64,000 nt of DNA from Amycolatopsis arida (GTDB taxonomy: Bacteria; Actinomycetota; Actinomycetes; Mycobacteriales; Pseudonocardiaceae), in NCBI RefSeq assembly GCF_900115565.1, contig NZ_FOWW01000011.1, positions 124,001-188,000 on the forward strand. Reading direction: 5' to 3'. Of the stretch, positions 36,200 to 44,511 are shown piece after piece; the stretch's first letter is position 1; each line of letters begins with the position of its first letter. Made by a program: the position numbers and the translations under genes. The notes beneath the pieces are model-generated. The model saw only the letters and a list, made by a program, of their open reading frames with translations, was not told the origin of the DNA and made no database searches.

Positions 36200-37932
36200 A
36201 GTCCGCACTCCTCGACATCGGTCGGCGGCTCGGTCGGTTCGGCCGGCTCGGTGGACAGGCCGAACACGCGGAAGCGCGCCCGCCTGCCGCGCAGCAGTTC
36301 CACTGGGTCGAGCCCGGCAAGCCTGTTCAGGGCGGCGGTGAGCGCGCGGCGCACCAGGTCCGCCGCGGCCACCGGGTCGGTGTGCGCGCCGCCGGGTGGC
36401 TCCGGCACGATGCCGTCCACGACGCGCAGTTCCAACAGCGACGCCGCGTCCAGCCGCAGCGCCCTCGCCGCGTCCGCGGTCGCGGACGGTTGCTTCCACA
36501 GGATCGCGGCGCAGCCTTCGGGACTGATCACGGAGTAGATGCTGTTCTCGCACATCAACACCTCGTCGGCGATGCCGAGCGCGAGCGCACCGCCGCTGCC
36601 ACCCTCCCCGGTGACCACCGCGACCACCGGCACCGGCAGGCCGCTGAGCAGCCGCAGGTTGTCGGCTATCGCGTGCGCCTGGCCCGTCTCCTCGGCCTGC
36701 AGGCCCGGGTGCGCACCGGGTGTGTCGATGAGTGAGACCACGGGAAGCCCCAGCTTCGCGGCGAACCGCAGCAGCCGCGCGGACTTGCGGTAGCCCGCGG
36801 GCGAGGGCATGCCGAAGTTGCGGCGCATCAGGTCGGCGGTGGTGTGGCCCTTCTGGTGGCCCACCATCACGACCGGCTTCCCGTCGAGCCAGCCGATCCC
36901 GCCGACGATCGCGGGGCAGTCGTTGCCCGCCCGGTCGCCGTGCAGCTCGAAGAACCCGTCGAGCCAGTGCTCCGCGTGGTCGAGCGCGGTCGGCCGCCCG
37001 GACTGCCGCGCGAGGCCCACCACGTTGGCGGGGTCGCGCTCCCGCGACTCGGGGGAGAGCTCGCGCACGTCGCGCACGACGGGGTCGGCCACGTCGGGGC
37101 GGCTGGCGAATCGGTGCCCGGCCACGGCGATCAGCCGGGCCAGCACGCCGCGCAGGGCGGTGCGCCGCACGACACCGTCGACCAGGCCGCGTTCCATCAG
37201 GAACTCGGCGGTCTGGAATCCCGGCGGCAGCTCCTGGCGGATGGTCTGCTGGATCACCCGAGGGCCCGCGAAGCCCATCCGAGCGCCCTGCTCGGCCAGC
37301 ACGACGTCGCTGAGTGTCGCGAACGACGCCGCGACGCCGCCATAGGTCGGGTCGGTCAGGACCGTGACCGTCAACAGCCCGGCGTCATCGAGCTGCTGGA
37401 TGGCGCCGCTGGTCTTCGCCATCTGCATCAGCGACAGCATCCCCTCCTGCATCCGAGCCCCGCCCGACGCGGTGACGATGACCAGCGGCACCCGATCGGC
37501 CAGCGCCGCCTCGGCCGCGGCCGTGACCGCCTCACCCTCGGCGCTGCCGAGGCTGCCGCCGAGGAAGCGGAAGTCCATGACGGCGAGCACCAGCGGCTGG
37601 CCCTCGATGGTGCCCCGCACCGCCACCACTCCGCGCTCGGCGCCGCTGCGGCGGCGCGCCTCGGCGAAGCGGTCGGCGTAGCTGCGCAGGTCGGCGAAGC
37701 CGAGCGGGTCGCGCACGGTGGCCGCGACCGGCACCTCCTTGCCGGATCCCTCGTCGAGCAGCTGGCTGATCCGGCAGGTCGGATCAAGGGGTGCGTGCCA
37801 GCCGCACCCGGGGCACACCGACATGTCCCGCAGGAAGCGGCGCAGGTACAGCAGCTCACCGCAGGACTGGCAGCGGGTCCAGTCCGGTTGCTCGTCGGAG
37901 TCAACGGCGGTCGCGGTCACGACCTCGGTCAT
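36196..37932 (-). CDS. accDA: Acetyl-CoA carboxylase carboxyltransferase, fused AccD-AccA
   Basis: A 578-residue fusion of the beta (AccD) and alpha (AccA) carboxyltransferase subunits, transferring the carboxyl group from biotin to acetyl-CoA. An N-terminal zinc ribbon (CQSCG...CPGCG, Cys21 to about Cys43) is followed by the AccD crotonase fold to about residue 275. The AccA part contains [16 protein letters not shown] and [17 protein letters not shown]. Such fusions recur in antibiotic clusters, where they raise malonyl-CoA supply independently of primary metabolism. A 136-base gap separates it from the upstream ABM gene. Confidence 0.93.
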   Translation of the reverse strand: MTEVVTATAVDSDEQPDWTRCQSCGELLYLRRFLRDMSVCPGCGWHAPLDPTCRISQLLDEGSGKEVPVAATVRDPLGFADLRSYADRFAEARRRSGAERGVVAVRGTIEGQPLVLAVMDFRFLGGSLGSAEGEAVTAAAEAALADRVPLVIVTASGGARMQEGMLSLMQMAKTSGAIQQLDDAGLLTVTVLTDPTYGGVAASFATLSDVVLAEQGARMGFAGPRVIQQTIRQELPPGFQTAEFLMERGLVDGVVRRTALRGVLARLIAVAGHRFASRPDVADPVVRDVRELSPESRERDPANVVGLARQSGRPTALDHAEHWLDGFFELHGDRAGNDCPAIVGGIGWLDGKPVVMVGHQKGHTTADLMRRNFGMPSPAGYRKSARLLRFAAKLGLPVVSLIDTPGAHPGLQAEETGQAHAIADNLRLLSGLPVPVVAVVTGEGGSGGALALGIADEVLMCENSIYSVISPEGCAAILWKQPSATADAARALRLDAASLLELRVVDGIVPEPPGGAHTDPVAAADLVRRALTAALNRLAGLDPVELLRGRRARFRVFGLSTEPAEPTEPPTDVEECGL

Positions 37933-38068
37933 CAGTCATCCCCTCGCGCTCGATCCTTCGGTGTTCGGCGGGCGCCGGTGTTCGGCGGGCACCTGGTTCA
38001 GCGGGCCCGGTGGCCCGCGATCGCCCGCCACGTGGTCGTCCGGTAGTCCCATTCCCGGCGGGGTCGCG

Positions 38069-38695
38069 TCAGTAGCGGGCCTGCACGCGGTAGACGCCGA
38101 ACGACGGCTCGCGGCGGCTGTCCTGGAACGGGCGGAGCGCCGCGGTGCTGTCCTTGTGGCTCGCGCCCTGCTCCCAGCGGTCGAACGCGGCCTGGTCGGT
38201 CCACTCGCTCATGACGAGGAACTCGGTGGAGTCGTGCACCGAGCCGAGGAACTCGTTGGACACCAGCCCGGGCGTGCCCGCCAGGTCCTCGCTGACCTGG
38301 TGGTACGCCGCGGCGATCGCGTCCCGGTCGGCGGCCCGGTGGAACAGCAGCACCCGGATCCGTTCCGGCGCGACCCGGCCCGGGTGCTGCCCCGGAAGGT
38401 GCGCCACCACGGTCATCGTGTCCATGGAGCCGCCGGACCGGAACGGGTGCAGCTTCTTACGGTGCTCCAGGTGGCCGTCACTGTGCTCGAACTCCCGGAA
38501 CAACTCCTCGTCGACCCAGTCACTCACGATGTAGTAGATCGAGGTGTCCTCGGTGCCGCGGCACAGCCACTGCCCGAGGTTGGCCGGGTGACTGATGACG
38601 GCGTCGCCGATCTCCAGCCAGGTGCGCTCGAAGTCGGCCTCCATGCCGGGCTTGATCTCCATCCGGAGGATGACTCGGAACGGCGCGTCACTCAC
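38069..38695 (-). CDS. Two-domain antibiotic biosynthesis monooxygenase (ABM)
   Basis: A 208-residue protein made of two ferredoxin-like ABM domains: residues 5-95 ([40 protein letters not shown]) and 112-205 ([13 protein letters not shown]-like start, [19 protein letters not shown]). Cofactor-free enzymes of this layout, such as PdmH of pradimicin synthesis, oxidise ring B of pentangular intermediates to a quinone and help cyclisation. The GTG at 38695 overlaps the ketoreductase stop (GTGA). The upstream open frame overlaps the ketoreductase gene and is not used. Confidence 0.85.
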   Translation of the reverse strand: MSDAPFRVILRMEIKPGMEADFERTWLEIGDAVISHPANLGQWLCRGTEDTSIYYIVSDWVDEELFREFEHSDGHLEHRKKLHPFRSGGSMDTMTVVAHLPGQHPGRVAPERIRVLLFHRAADRDAIAAAYHQVSEDLAGTPGLVSNEFLGSVHDSTEFLVMSEWTDQAAFDRWEQGASHKDSTAALRPFQDSRREPSFGVYRVQARY

Positions 38696-39456
38696 GAGAT
38701 CCCCCCGTCGACGTTGAGGGTCTCCCCCGTGACGTAGCGGGACAGGTCGCTGATCAGGAACAGCACGGCTCCGGCGACCTCCTCCGGCCGGCCGAGGCGG
38801 GCCAGCGCCGTCTTGGCCGAGTACCGCTCGGTCATCAGCGTGCGCTGCTCCTCGGTCATCGCGTCCATCGCCTCGGTGGCGATCACTCCGGGGGCGACGA
38901 CGTTGACGCGAATCCCGCGTGGACCGAACTCCTTGGCCAGCGACCTGGTCAGGCCGACCAGGGCCGCCTTCGTGGCCGTGTAGTGCGCGCGCAACGGAAT
39001 GCCCGCCTCGGACGAGCGGGAGCCGATGCTGATGATCGAGGCCCCCTCGGTGAGGTGCTTGAGCGATTCCTGGATGACGACGTGCACGGCGGTGAGGTTG
39101 GTGTCGACTATCCGCTGCCATTCCGCGAGCTCGAGCTCGGCATAGGGCACGTGGCTGATGGTGCCCGCGTTGTTGACCACCGCGTCGAGACCGCCGAGGC
39201 GCTCCACGGCGTCGGCGACGAGCTGCCGCGCCTGAGCGGGATCGGAGACGTCGGCCCGCAGCACGTGGTGTTCGCCGCCGGTCTCCTTCAACTCCATCGC
39301 CAGGCTGTCCACGGCGTCGCTCGGCGTGCGGTAGCAGGTGACGACGTTCGCCCCGGCGCTGGCCGCCGCCAGCACGAGGCCGCGCCCGATGCCACGAGCA
39401 CCTCCGGTGATCAGGACCTTCTTCCCGCGCACCGCGGGAAACACGAGATCTGGCAC
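38692..39456 (-). CDS. Polyketide ketoreductase (SDR), copy 1
   Basis: A 254-residue short-chain dehydrogenase. NADPH motif TGGARGIG near residues 17-24, NNAGT near 94, and a complete catalytic tetrad: Ser in ISIGSRSS, Tyr in [10 protein letters not shown], then Lys four residues on. It resembles FabG-type ketoreductases of type II PKS clusters that reduce one carbonyl of the nascent poly-beta-ketone or of a cyclised intermediate. It starts at GTG 39456 with GGAGGAAG upstream, 22 bases after the DUF1772 gene. Confidence 0.9.
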   Translation of the reverse strand: MPDLVFPAVRGKKVLITGGARGIGRGLVLAAASAGANVVTCYRTPSDAVDSLAMELKETGGEHHVLRADVSDPAQARQLVADAVERLGGLDAVVNNAGTISHVPYAELELAEWQRIVDTNLTAVHVVIQESLKHLTEGASIISIGSRSSEAGIPLRAHYTATKAALVGLTRSLAKEFGPRGIRVNVVAPGVIATEAMDAMTEEQRTLMTERYSAKTALARLGRPEEVAGAVLFLISDLSRYVTGETLNVDGGIS

Positions 39457-39478
39457 GGTCTTCCTCCAGTGTTGTAGA

Positions 39479-39946
39479 TCAGGATGTTCCGACGAGCACG
39501 GCGGCGCCGGCCGCGGTGAGCAGCAGCGCCGCCACGCCGCACGCGGTGCGCACGGTGTTCCAGCGGCACCAGTCGTCCCGAGGGTCGACGAAGTCCGCCG
39601 GCAGGTTCTCCGGGTCCATCGCGGCCATGCGACGGTTGACGGGGGCGTTGCGCAGCAGCGAGATGACCGACACGGCGGCCGCCCCCACGGCGCCCGCGCC
39701 GAACAGCACGGCGGCGGCGAGCACCGGGGCGACGACGGCCAGGACCACGTCTCCCACCGCGGTCACCACCAGGCAGATCGGCATGAAGGGGTCGTAGCGC
39801 GTGGCGAAGAAGCCGTGGGCGTGCACGTAGCGCTCCAGTGGCAGCGTCCGCAGCAGCGGCATCCCGCCGAGCACGGTCCCGACCAGCACACCCGCCGACA
39901 CCCCGCTGGTCGTCAGCACCGTGGCGACGAGCAGTCCGAGCACCAC
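39479..39946 (-). CDS. DUF1772 / anthrone-oxygenase-like membrane protein (copy 2)
   Basis: A 155-residue protein with four hydrophobic helices and the family marks [20 protein letters not shown] and [17 protein letters not shown]. It is a clear paralogue of 27228-27686. Being inside the core operon, it is the better candidate for the first ring oxidation to a quinone. It starts with GTG at 39946 after GGAGGAG. Confidence 0.8.
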   Translation of the reverse strand: MVLGLLVATVLTTSGVSAGVLVGTVLGGMPLLRTLPLERYVHAHGFFATRYDPFMPICLVVTAVGDVVLAVVAPVLAAAVLFGAGAVGAAAVSVISLLRNAPVNRRMAAMDPENLPADFVDPRDDWCRWNTVRTACGVAALLLTAAGAAVLVGTS

Positions 39947-39996
39947 ATCTCCTCCTTCCGGTCAGCCGGCGGCGACACTCGGGGCGGTCGATCCGG

Positions 39997-40464
39997 TCAG
40001 GCGGACCGCCGCATCGCGGCCGCCTCCGCCTCCAGCCGTGACTTGAACAGCGACATCTGGGTGGCCGTGTTCCGGTTGAGCCGCTCCGTCATCCCGGCGT
40101 CGTCGAGGGGCGCCTGCGGCTTCATCTCGAAGTCCTGCACCCAGCGCAGCCGCACGCCGCCGTCTTCCTCCAGGTACTCCCAGAACAGGTGCATGTACTT
40201 GAAGGGGCCGGTCTCGAGCCTCGTCGAGCGGGTCACGTGGGCGGCCTCGTCGAGAATCCGCTCCGACACCCAGCTCCAGGAGACGCCGTTCTCGTCCGGA
40301 TGCAACGTCAACCGGAACACGATCCGGTTCCCGTTGGTCTCCAGAACCTCTGCGGCCGCGTACTCGCTGTAGAGCTCGGTCCAGGACTCGATGTCGTTGG
40401 TGCGCTTCCAGACGAAGTCGAGCGGTGCGTCGATGAACACCGAGTTGTCCGTGTGTCCCGCCAC
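39997..40464 (-). CDS. Type II PKS aromatase/cyclase (TcmN/WhiE-ORFVI type, SRPBCC fold)
   Basis: A single-domain 155-residue START-fold cyclase that sets the first ring of the polyketide. Typical family sequence: NSVFIDAPLDFVWKRTNDIE, WTELYSEYAAAEVLE, GVRLRWVQDFEMKP, MTERLNRNTATQM. Monodomain members of this group usually promote C9-C14 first-ring closure in non-reduced or pentangular systems. The GTG start at 40464 is one base after the ACP stop; an open frame further upstream merely overlaps the ACP gene. Confidence 0.93.
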   Translation of the reverse strand: MAGHTDNSVFIDAPLDFVWKRTNDIESWTELYSEYAAAEVLETNGNRIVFRLTLHPDENGVSWSWVSERILDEAAHVTRSTRLETGPFKYMHLFWEYLEEDGGVRLRWVQDFEMKPQAPLDDAGMTERLNRNTATQMSLFKSRLEAEAAAMRRSA

Positions 40465-40465
40465 G

Positions 40466-40726
40466 TCACACCCCCGCCGTGCGCTGCCGCGAGCGGACGA
40501 GGTCCAGGACGTCGCGCGGGGTGGACATCTGGGGCAGGTCGTCCTCGTCGAGGGCGACGCCGTGGGCGCGTTGCACCTGGACCGCGATGTCCAGCACCGC
40601 GAGCGAGTCGTACCCCAGATCATCGAACGAGGTGTCCAGGAACGGCCCGTCGAGGTCGATCGACTCGTCCTCGCCGGCACTGCGGACCATGATCTCTCTG
40701 AGCTCGTCCGCCGTGAACTGTGTCAT
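40466..40726 (-). CDS. Type II PKS acyl carrier protein
   Basis: An 86-residue ACP; the phosphopantetheine attachment is Ser41 in DLGYDSLAVLDIAVQVQ. The acidic helix II and the size fit minimal type II PKS ACPs. The ATG at 40726 overlaps the CLF stop by 4 bp. The frame remains open upstream into the CLF gene, but that is not part of the protein. Confidence 0.96.
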   Translation of the reverse strand: MTQFTADELREIMVRSAGEDESIDLDGPFLDTSFDDLGYDSLAVLDIAVQVQRAHGVALDEDDLPQMSTPRDVLDLVRSRQRTAGV

Positions 40727-42024
40727 TCGTTCTTCCCTTTCTGCTCGGACTCCGCGGTGACCGGTGCGGAGCCAGGTCCGGATGACCGCAGGACGACGGC
40801 CGCGGTGAACCCGCCGTAGCCGCGCGCGACCACCAGCGCGGTGTGCAGTGGCCGGCACCGCGGCTCACCCAGCACGATGTCCAGGTCCTCGCAGCCTGGC
40901 GCGAGCTGACTGGTCGCGGCGGTGGCGGGCACCGTGTCGTCCCGCAGCGCCAGCAGCGCGGTGGCCACGTCGAGCGACGAGCCACCGCCGTAGAGGCGGC
41001 CGGTGAGCGTCTTGGGCGCGGTCACCGGTGTCCCGTGTGGACCGAACACCTCCGTGAGTGCCCGCGCCTCCGCGCGGTCGGCCGCGGGCACCCCCATCGC
41101 GTCGGCGAACACGACGTCGATGTCCGCGGCCTGGATCCCGGCGTCGGCCAACGCCAGCTCGATGACGCGGCGGAGCGCGGGCGGGCGCGGTGAGCCGGGC
41201 GGCGGGTCGAACCCCGCGCCGTAACCGGCCACCGTCCCGTACACCGGGGCACCACGCGCCAGCGCGGAGTCGTAGTCCTCCAGTACGAATATGGCGCCGC
41301 CCTCGCCAGGGAGGTAGCCGGAAGCCTCGGCGTCGAAGGGCGCGTAGGCCTTGGTGGGGTCGGTGGCCTCACTGACCATCCCGTTCGCGATCTGCGCGGT
41401 GAGGCCGTAGGGACACAGCGAGCCGTCGGTCCCGCCCGCGACCACCAGTCCGATCCCCTGGCTCAGCAGCCTGCCGGCCTGCCTGAGGCTCTCCAGCCCG
41501 CCGGCCTGCTCGCAGGCGACCACCCCGCAGGGGCCCCGCATCCCGTGCAGGATCGAGATCTGTCCCGTGGTGGCCGCGTAGAACCAGGCGATCGACTGGT
41601 AGGCGCCCACGTGGGAGGGCCCGCCGGTGTAGAGCTTGGTCATCTCGTGTTGGCCGAACTCGGTGCCACCGGACGAGCTGGACGTCACCACCGCCATCTC
41701 GTACTCGGGGCGCCGCGCGGGGTCGACGCCCGCGTCGGCGAGAGCCTGCTGGGCCGCGGTGAGACCGATGTGGGTCCACCGGTCGGTCTGCGGCACCAGC
41801 CTGCCGGGCACGGTCCCCTTCTCGAAGCCCGGGAGCTCCCCGGCCAGCTGTACCGGATATCCCGAAGGGTCGAACCGAGTGATGCGGCCGATTCCGCTCT
41901 TCCCCGCGAGCACCGAGTCCCAATGCTCCGCTGTGGACAGACCGGTCGGTGCGAGAACACCGATCCCGGTGACGGCCGGACCTTTCGGTCGCGGAAACGC
42001 TGTCACGGCTTTCTCCTTGGCCAT
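40723..42024 (-). CDS. Type II PKS ketosynthase beta / chain length factor
   Basis: A 433-residue KS homologue that pairs with KS-alpha and sets chain length. The active-site Cys is replaced by Gln173 in ACEQAGGLESLR, the hallmark of CLFs, which decarboxylate malonyl-ACP for priming. It is otherwise thiolase-fold throughout, ending in YGGFTAAVVLR. It begins at ATG 42024, 61 bases after the KS-alpha stop, without an obvious ribosome site. The chain length it dictates needs a structure-based or phylogenetic comparison. Confidence 0.96.
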   Translation of the reverse strand: MAKEKAVTAFPRPKGPAVTGIGVLAPTGLSTAEHWDSVLAGKSGIGRITRFDPSGYPVQLAGELPGFEKGTVPGRLVPQTDRWTHIGLTAAQQALADAGVDPARRPEYEMAVVTSSSSGGTEFGQHEMTKLYTGGPSHVGAYQSIAWFYAATTGQISILHGMRGPCGVVACEQAGGLESLRQAGRLLSQGIGLVVAGGTDGSLCPYGLTAQIANGMVSEATDPTKAYAPFDAEASGYLPGEGGAIFVLEDYDSALARGAPVYGTVAGYGAGFDPPPGSPRPPALRRVIELALADAGIQAADIDVVFADAMGVPAADRAEARALTEVFGPHGTPVTAPKTLTGRLYGGGSSLDVATALLALRDDTVPATAATSQLAPGCEDLDIVLGEPRCRPLHTALVVARGYGGFTAAVVLRSSGPGSAPVTAESEQKGKNE

Positions 42025-42085
42025 CGTGTACTGTCACTCGATCGTGCCCGAGCCGGATTCGGCCCCGCTTGAGAAGCGCTGGGGA

Positions 42086-43351
42086 TCAACGCGGCACGGG
42101 CGTGCGGGTCATCACCAGTGCGCTCTGGAAGCCGCCGAACCCGCTGCCGACACTGAGCACCACGTCCATCGCGTGATCGCGGGCGGTGATCGGCACATAG
42201 TCGAGATCGCATTCCGGATCGGCGTGGTGCAGGTTCGCCGTCGGCGGCACCACCTGGTGGTGCAGCGCGAGCGCGCACGCCGCGACCTCGATGGACCCGA
42301 TCGCGCCCAGGGAGTGCCCGACCATCGACTTCACCGAGCTCACCGGAATCTCCCAGGCCCGTTGCCCGAGGCTGCGCTTGAACGCCGCGGTCTCGTGCCG
42401 GTCGTTCTGCTTGGTGCCGGATCCGTGGGCGTTGACGTAGTCGACGTCGCCAGGGTCGACCCTGGCCTGGTCCAGCGCCGCCCGGATGGCCTCGGCCATC
42501 TCGCGGCCGTCCGGCTTGAGCCCGGTCATGTGGAAGGCGTTGCTGCGCCCGGCGAATCCGGCGAGGTAGCCGTAGACCCTGGCGCCGCGCCGGTGGGCGC
42601 GCTCCGCGCTCTCCAGCACCATCATCGCCGCCCCCTCACCCAACACGAACCCGTCTCTGGTGGCGTCGAAGGGCCGCGAGGCGTGCTCGGGGTCGTCGTT
42701 GCGTGAGGAGGTGGCGCGGATCGCGTCGAAGCAGGCCGAGGTGATCGGCGACAGGGGCGCGTCGGTGGCGCCGGCGAGCACCACGTCGGCGCTCCCCTCG
42801 GCGACGAGCTGGGCCCCGTGGCCCACCGCGTCGAGGCCCGACGTGCACCCCGTCGAGGTGAGCGACACCGGCCCCTCGGCGCCCACCTGCCATGCGGTTT
42901 CCACCGCCAGTGTGCTGGGCACCATGTACCCGTAGAGGTGCGGCACCGCGTACTCGGAGTCGACCAGCCACTTCCTGCCCCCGTCGGACAGGACGACGTA
43001 CTCCTCCTCCAGTCCGACCGTGCAGCCCACCGCGCTACCCACACTGACCCCGATCCGCTCCGGCGGGATGGCGGGCAGGTCGAGCCCGGCGTCGGCCACC
43101 GCCCCTCTGGCACTGACCACGGCGAACTGGGCGGCCCGATCCATCCGCCGGATCTCCTGCGGGGTGAGCCCGCATGCCTCGGCATCGAAGTCGCACTCCG
43201 CGGCCATCCGGGAGCGGAACCTCGACGGGTCGAAGGCGGTGATCGGACGGGTCGCGGTGCGACCCGACGACAGCAGGTCCCAGAACGCGTCCTTGCCGAT
43301 GCCGCCGGGGGCGACCACGTCGACACCGGTGATCGCTACCGGTCCGGTCAT
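42086..43351 (-). CDS. Type II PKS ketosynthase alpha
   Basis: A 421-residue condensing enzyme. Catalytic Cys169 is in [17 protein letters not shown]; the two histidines are in [11 protein letters not shown] and [12 protein letters not shown]. Together with the CLF and ACP it assembles the poly-beta-ketone from malonyl-CoA. Its ATG overlaps the cupin stop by 4 bp. The gene order cyclase, cupin, KS-alpha, KS-beta, ACP, aromatase is the tcmI-tcmJ-tcmK-tcmL-tcmM-tcmN order of tetracenomycin-type clusters. Confidence 0.97.
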   Translation of the reverse strand: MTGPVAITGVDVVAPGGIGKDAFWDLLSSGRTATRPITAFDPSRFRSRMAAECDFDAEACGLTPQEIRRMDRAAQFAVVSARGAVADAGLDLPAIPPERIGVSVGSAVGCTVGLEEEYVVLSDGGRKWLVDSEYAVPHLYGYMVPSTLAVETAWQVGAEGPVSLTSTGCTSGLDAVGHGAQLVAEGSADVVLAGATDAPLSPITSACFDAIRATSSRNDDPEHASRPFDATRDGFVLGEGAAMMVLESAERAHRRGARVYGYLAGFAGRSNAFHMTGLKPDGREMAEAIRAALDQARVDPGDVDYVNAHGSGTKQNDRHETAAFKRSLGQRAWEIPVSSVKSMVGHSLGAIGSIEVAACALALHHQVVPPTANLHHADPECDLDYVPITARDHAMDVVLSVGSGFGGFQSALVMTRTPVPR

Positions 43352-43812
43352 GGTCCACCGACCGAAGGGCCGGACTCGGCCGGGTTGGGCAACGGCTCGG
43401 TGTCGATGTGACCCAACCGTGGCTCCGGTGCCAGCGGCGACAGGTGGAACACCCCGCGCGCGTTCTCCTCGCCGACGTTGACCAGGCGGTGCCTGGCCCC
43501 GATCGGGACCATGATCGAGTCTCCGGGCTCCAGCCGGTGGACGGCACCGTCGATCGTCATCTCCACGCTGCCGCTGACGAGGTAGAGGAACTCCTCGGAG
43601 TACGGGTGGTAGTGCTCGGCGACGAACTCGTCGGGCGCGAGCTCGAGCATTCCGCCAAATCCGGAGGTCGCCCCGACGGTCTTCGGGCTGAGCATGACGC
43701 GGATGTCCCCGCCGCGCCGGCGGTTGGCCGCCACCGAGTCGACGTGGACCTTGGTGACGGCGGTCGGCCCGGCAAGCGGCGCGACCGGGCGGTCGGTGTG
43801 CTGTGTACTCAT
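43348..43812 (-). CDS. TcmJ-like cupin polyketide cyclase
   Basis: A 154-residue single cupin. Metal-binding residues are visible in [20 protein letters not shown] (two His and Glu) and in GARHRLVNV (His). TcmJ and related cupins act with TcmI- and TcmN-type proteins to complete folding of aromatic polyketides. It is coupled to KS-alpha by a 4-bp overlap and follows the TcmI-like gene by 7 bases. Confidence 0.9.
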   Translation of the reverse strand: MSTQHTDRPVAPLAGPTAVTKVHVDSVAANRRRGGDIRVMLSPKTVGATSGFGGMLELAPDEFVAEHYHPYSEEFLYLVSGSVEMTIDGAVHRLEPGDSIMVPIGARHRLVNVGEENARGVFHLSPLAPEPRLGHIDTEPLPNPAESGPSVGGP

Positions 43813-43819
43813 CGTGTCC

Positions 43820-44200
43820 TCACTTGCCCAGCTCGGTCGGGCTCGTGCCGTTCGGGCGCTGTACGCCGTCCTGCGGGGTCCAGATGTAGAACGGCTGCGC
43901 CATGGCGTCCTTGGGCTCCCGCCAGTTCGGGTCGTACGGGGTGACGTGCTCGGCCAGCCGTGTGCTGAGCTCCTGGTAGAGCTCGTTGTCGCGCACCTTG
44001 TAGAGGTTCGGCGTGATGTCCTCGTCCGCCTCCACCAGGTGGAAGTACAGGTTGTGGAACTGCAACAGGGTCCGCCTGGTCACCCCGACCATCCTCGGCA
44101 GGTCGGTCGAGTCGGACTCCGCGAAAAGGTCCGCGATGTGGTTGGCGTGGCCGGGTTTCAGGTTCGCCACGATGAGCGTTCGATGCACGTTTCCCTCCAT
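43820..44200 (-). CDS. TcmI-family type II polyketide cyclase, first gene of the core operon
   Basis: A 126-residue ferredoxin-fold cyclase: RTLIVANLKPGHANHIADLF, LPRMVGVTRRTLLQFHNLYF, then PYDPNWREPKDAMAQPFYIW. These match the TcmI/WhiE-VII cyclases that close the last ring of tetracyclic or pentacyclic aromatics. It heads the twelve-gene leftward core operon that ends with accC. A stem-loop and a repeat array lie directly upstream. It starts at ATG 44200. Confidence 0.93.
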   Translation of the reverse strand: MEGNVHRTLIVANLKPGHANHIADLFAESDSTDLPRMVGVTRRTLLQFHNLYFHLVEADEDITPNLYKVRDNELYQELSTRLAEHVTPYDPNWREPKDAMAQPFYIWTPQDGVQRPNGTSPTELGK

Positions 44201-44235
44201 TGACGAGACACGAGCGGTGCTTTTCTGGTTCTCAG

Positions 44236-44291
44236 GCTTCCCGGCTGGACTCGGATGGTGCTGTAGACCGAGTCCAGCGCTTGCGGGAAGC
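44236..44291. promoter_or_regulatory. Long stem-loop in the core operon leader
   Basis: Inner arms GCTGGACTCGG (44244-44254) and CCGAGTCCAGC (44268-44278) match over 11 bp with a 13-base loop. Outer arms GCTTCCC (44236-44242) and GGGAAGC (44285-44291) extend it. It ends 36 bases before the TcmI-like start codon, so it could be an operator, an attenuator-like leader structure, or an mRNA 5' stabiliser. It could also be a terminator for the SARP gene. Confidence 0.6.
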
Positions 44292-44319
44292 GCGCGAACG
44301 CCTGGCGCGGTGGCCCGAA

Positions 44320-44385
44320 TCAGTTGTCTGGGATCGGTTGCACAAATCAGTTGCCTGACTCAGTTACGTGACTCAGTTGCATGAC
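44320..44385. repeat. 13-bp direct repeat array, candidate activator site
   Basis: Five copies of TC(A/G)GTT(G/A) start at 44320, 44334, 44347, 44360 and 44373. The last three form exact 13-base tandem units with consensus TCAGTTRCNTGAC. In the direction of the operon they read GTCANGYAACTGA. Direct heptamer repeats are the usual DNA target of SARP activators, although known SARP spacing is 11 or 22 bp, not 13. Confidence 0.75.
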
Positions 44386-44511
44386 ACAGCGGCGGGAACG
44401 CGCACACCGAGGAGGACCGCCGGCCGGCCATTCGGGCCAAGGCCGTACGGCCGGCGGAATGGGGACCTCCCGCGCGGGTGTTCCAGAGGGTGCCACCGAT
44501 GCCGGCGCGCC

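Larger units (their letters stand above)
44201..44511 (-). promoter_or_regulatory. Promoter region of the polyketide core operon
   Basis: 311 gene-free bases between the SARP stop and the TcmI-like start. It holds a long stem-loop (44236-44291) and a 13-bp tandem repeat array (44320-44385), the most likely control site for the core operon. I did not find a confident -35/-10 pair. Confidence 0.6.

Noticed and set aside
34241-36538. Very long open frame on the plus strand opposite accC and accB
   Set aside because: It is antisense to two clearly conserved genes, its translation is His/Arg/Leu-rich without any family motif, and such mirror frames are expected from strong GC3 bias.
40723-43351. 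Spore-pigment (whiE-type) cluster
   Set aside because: The core genes alone would allow it, but two ketoreductases, carboxylase genes, AsnB-like ligases, an exporter and a SARP activator point to a diffusible antibiotic-type product.
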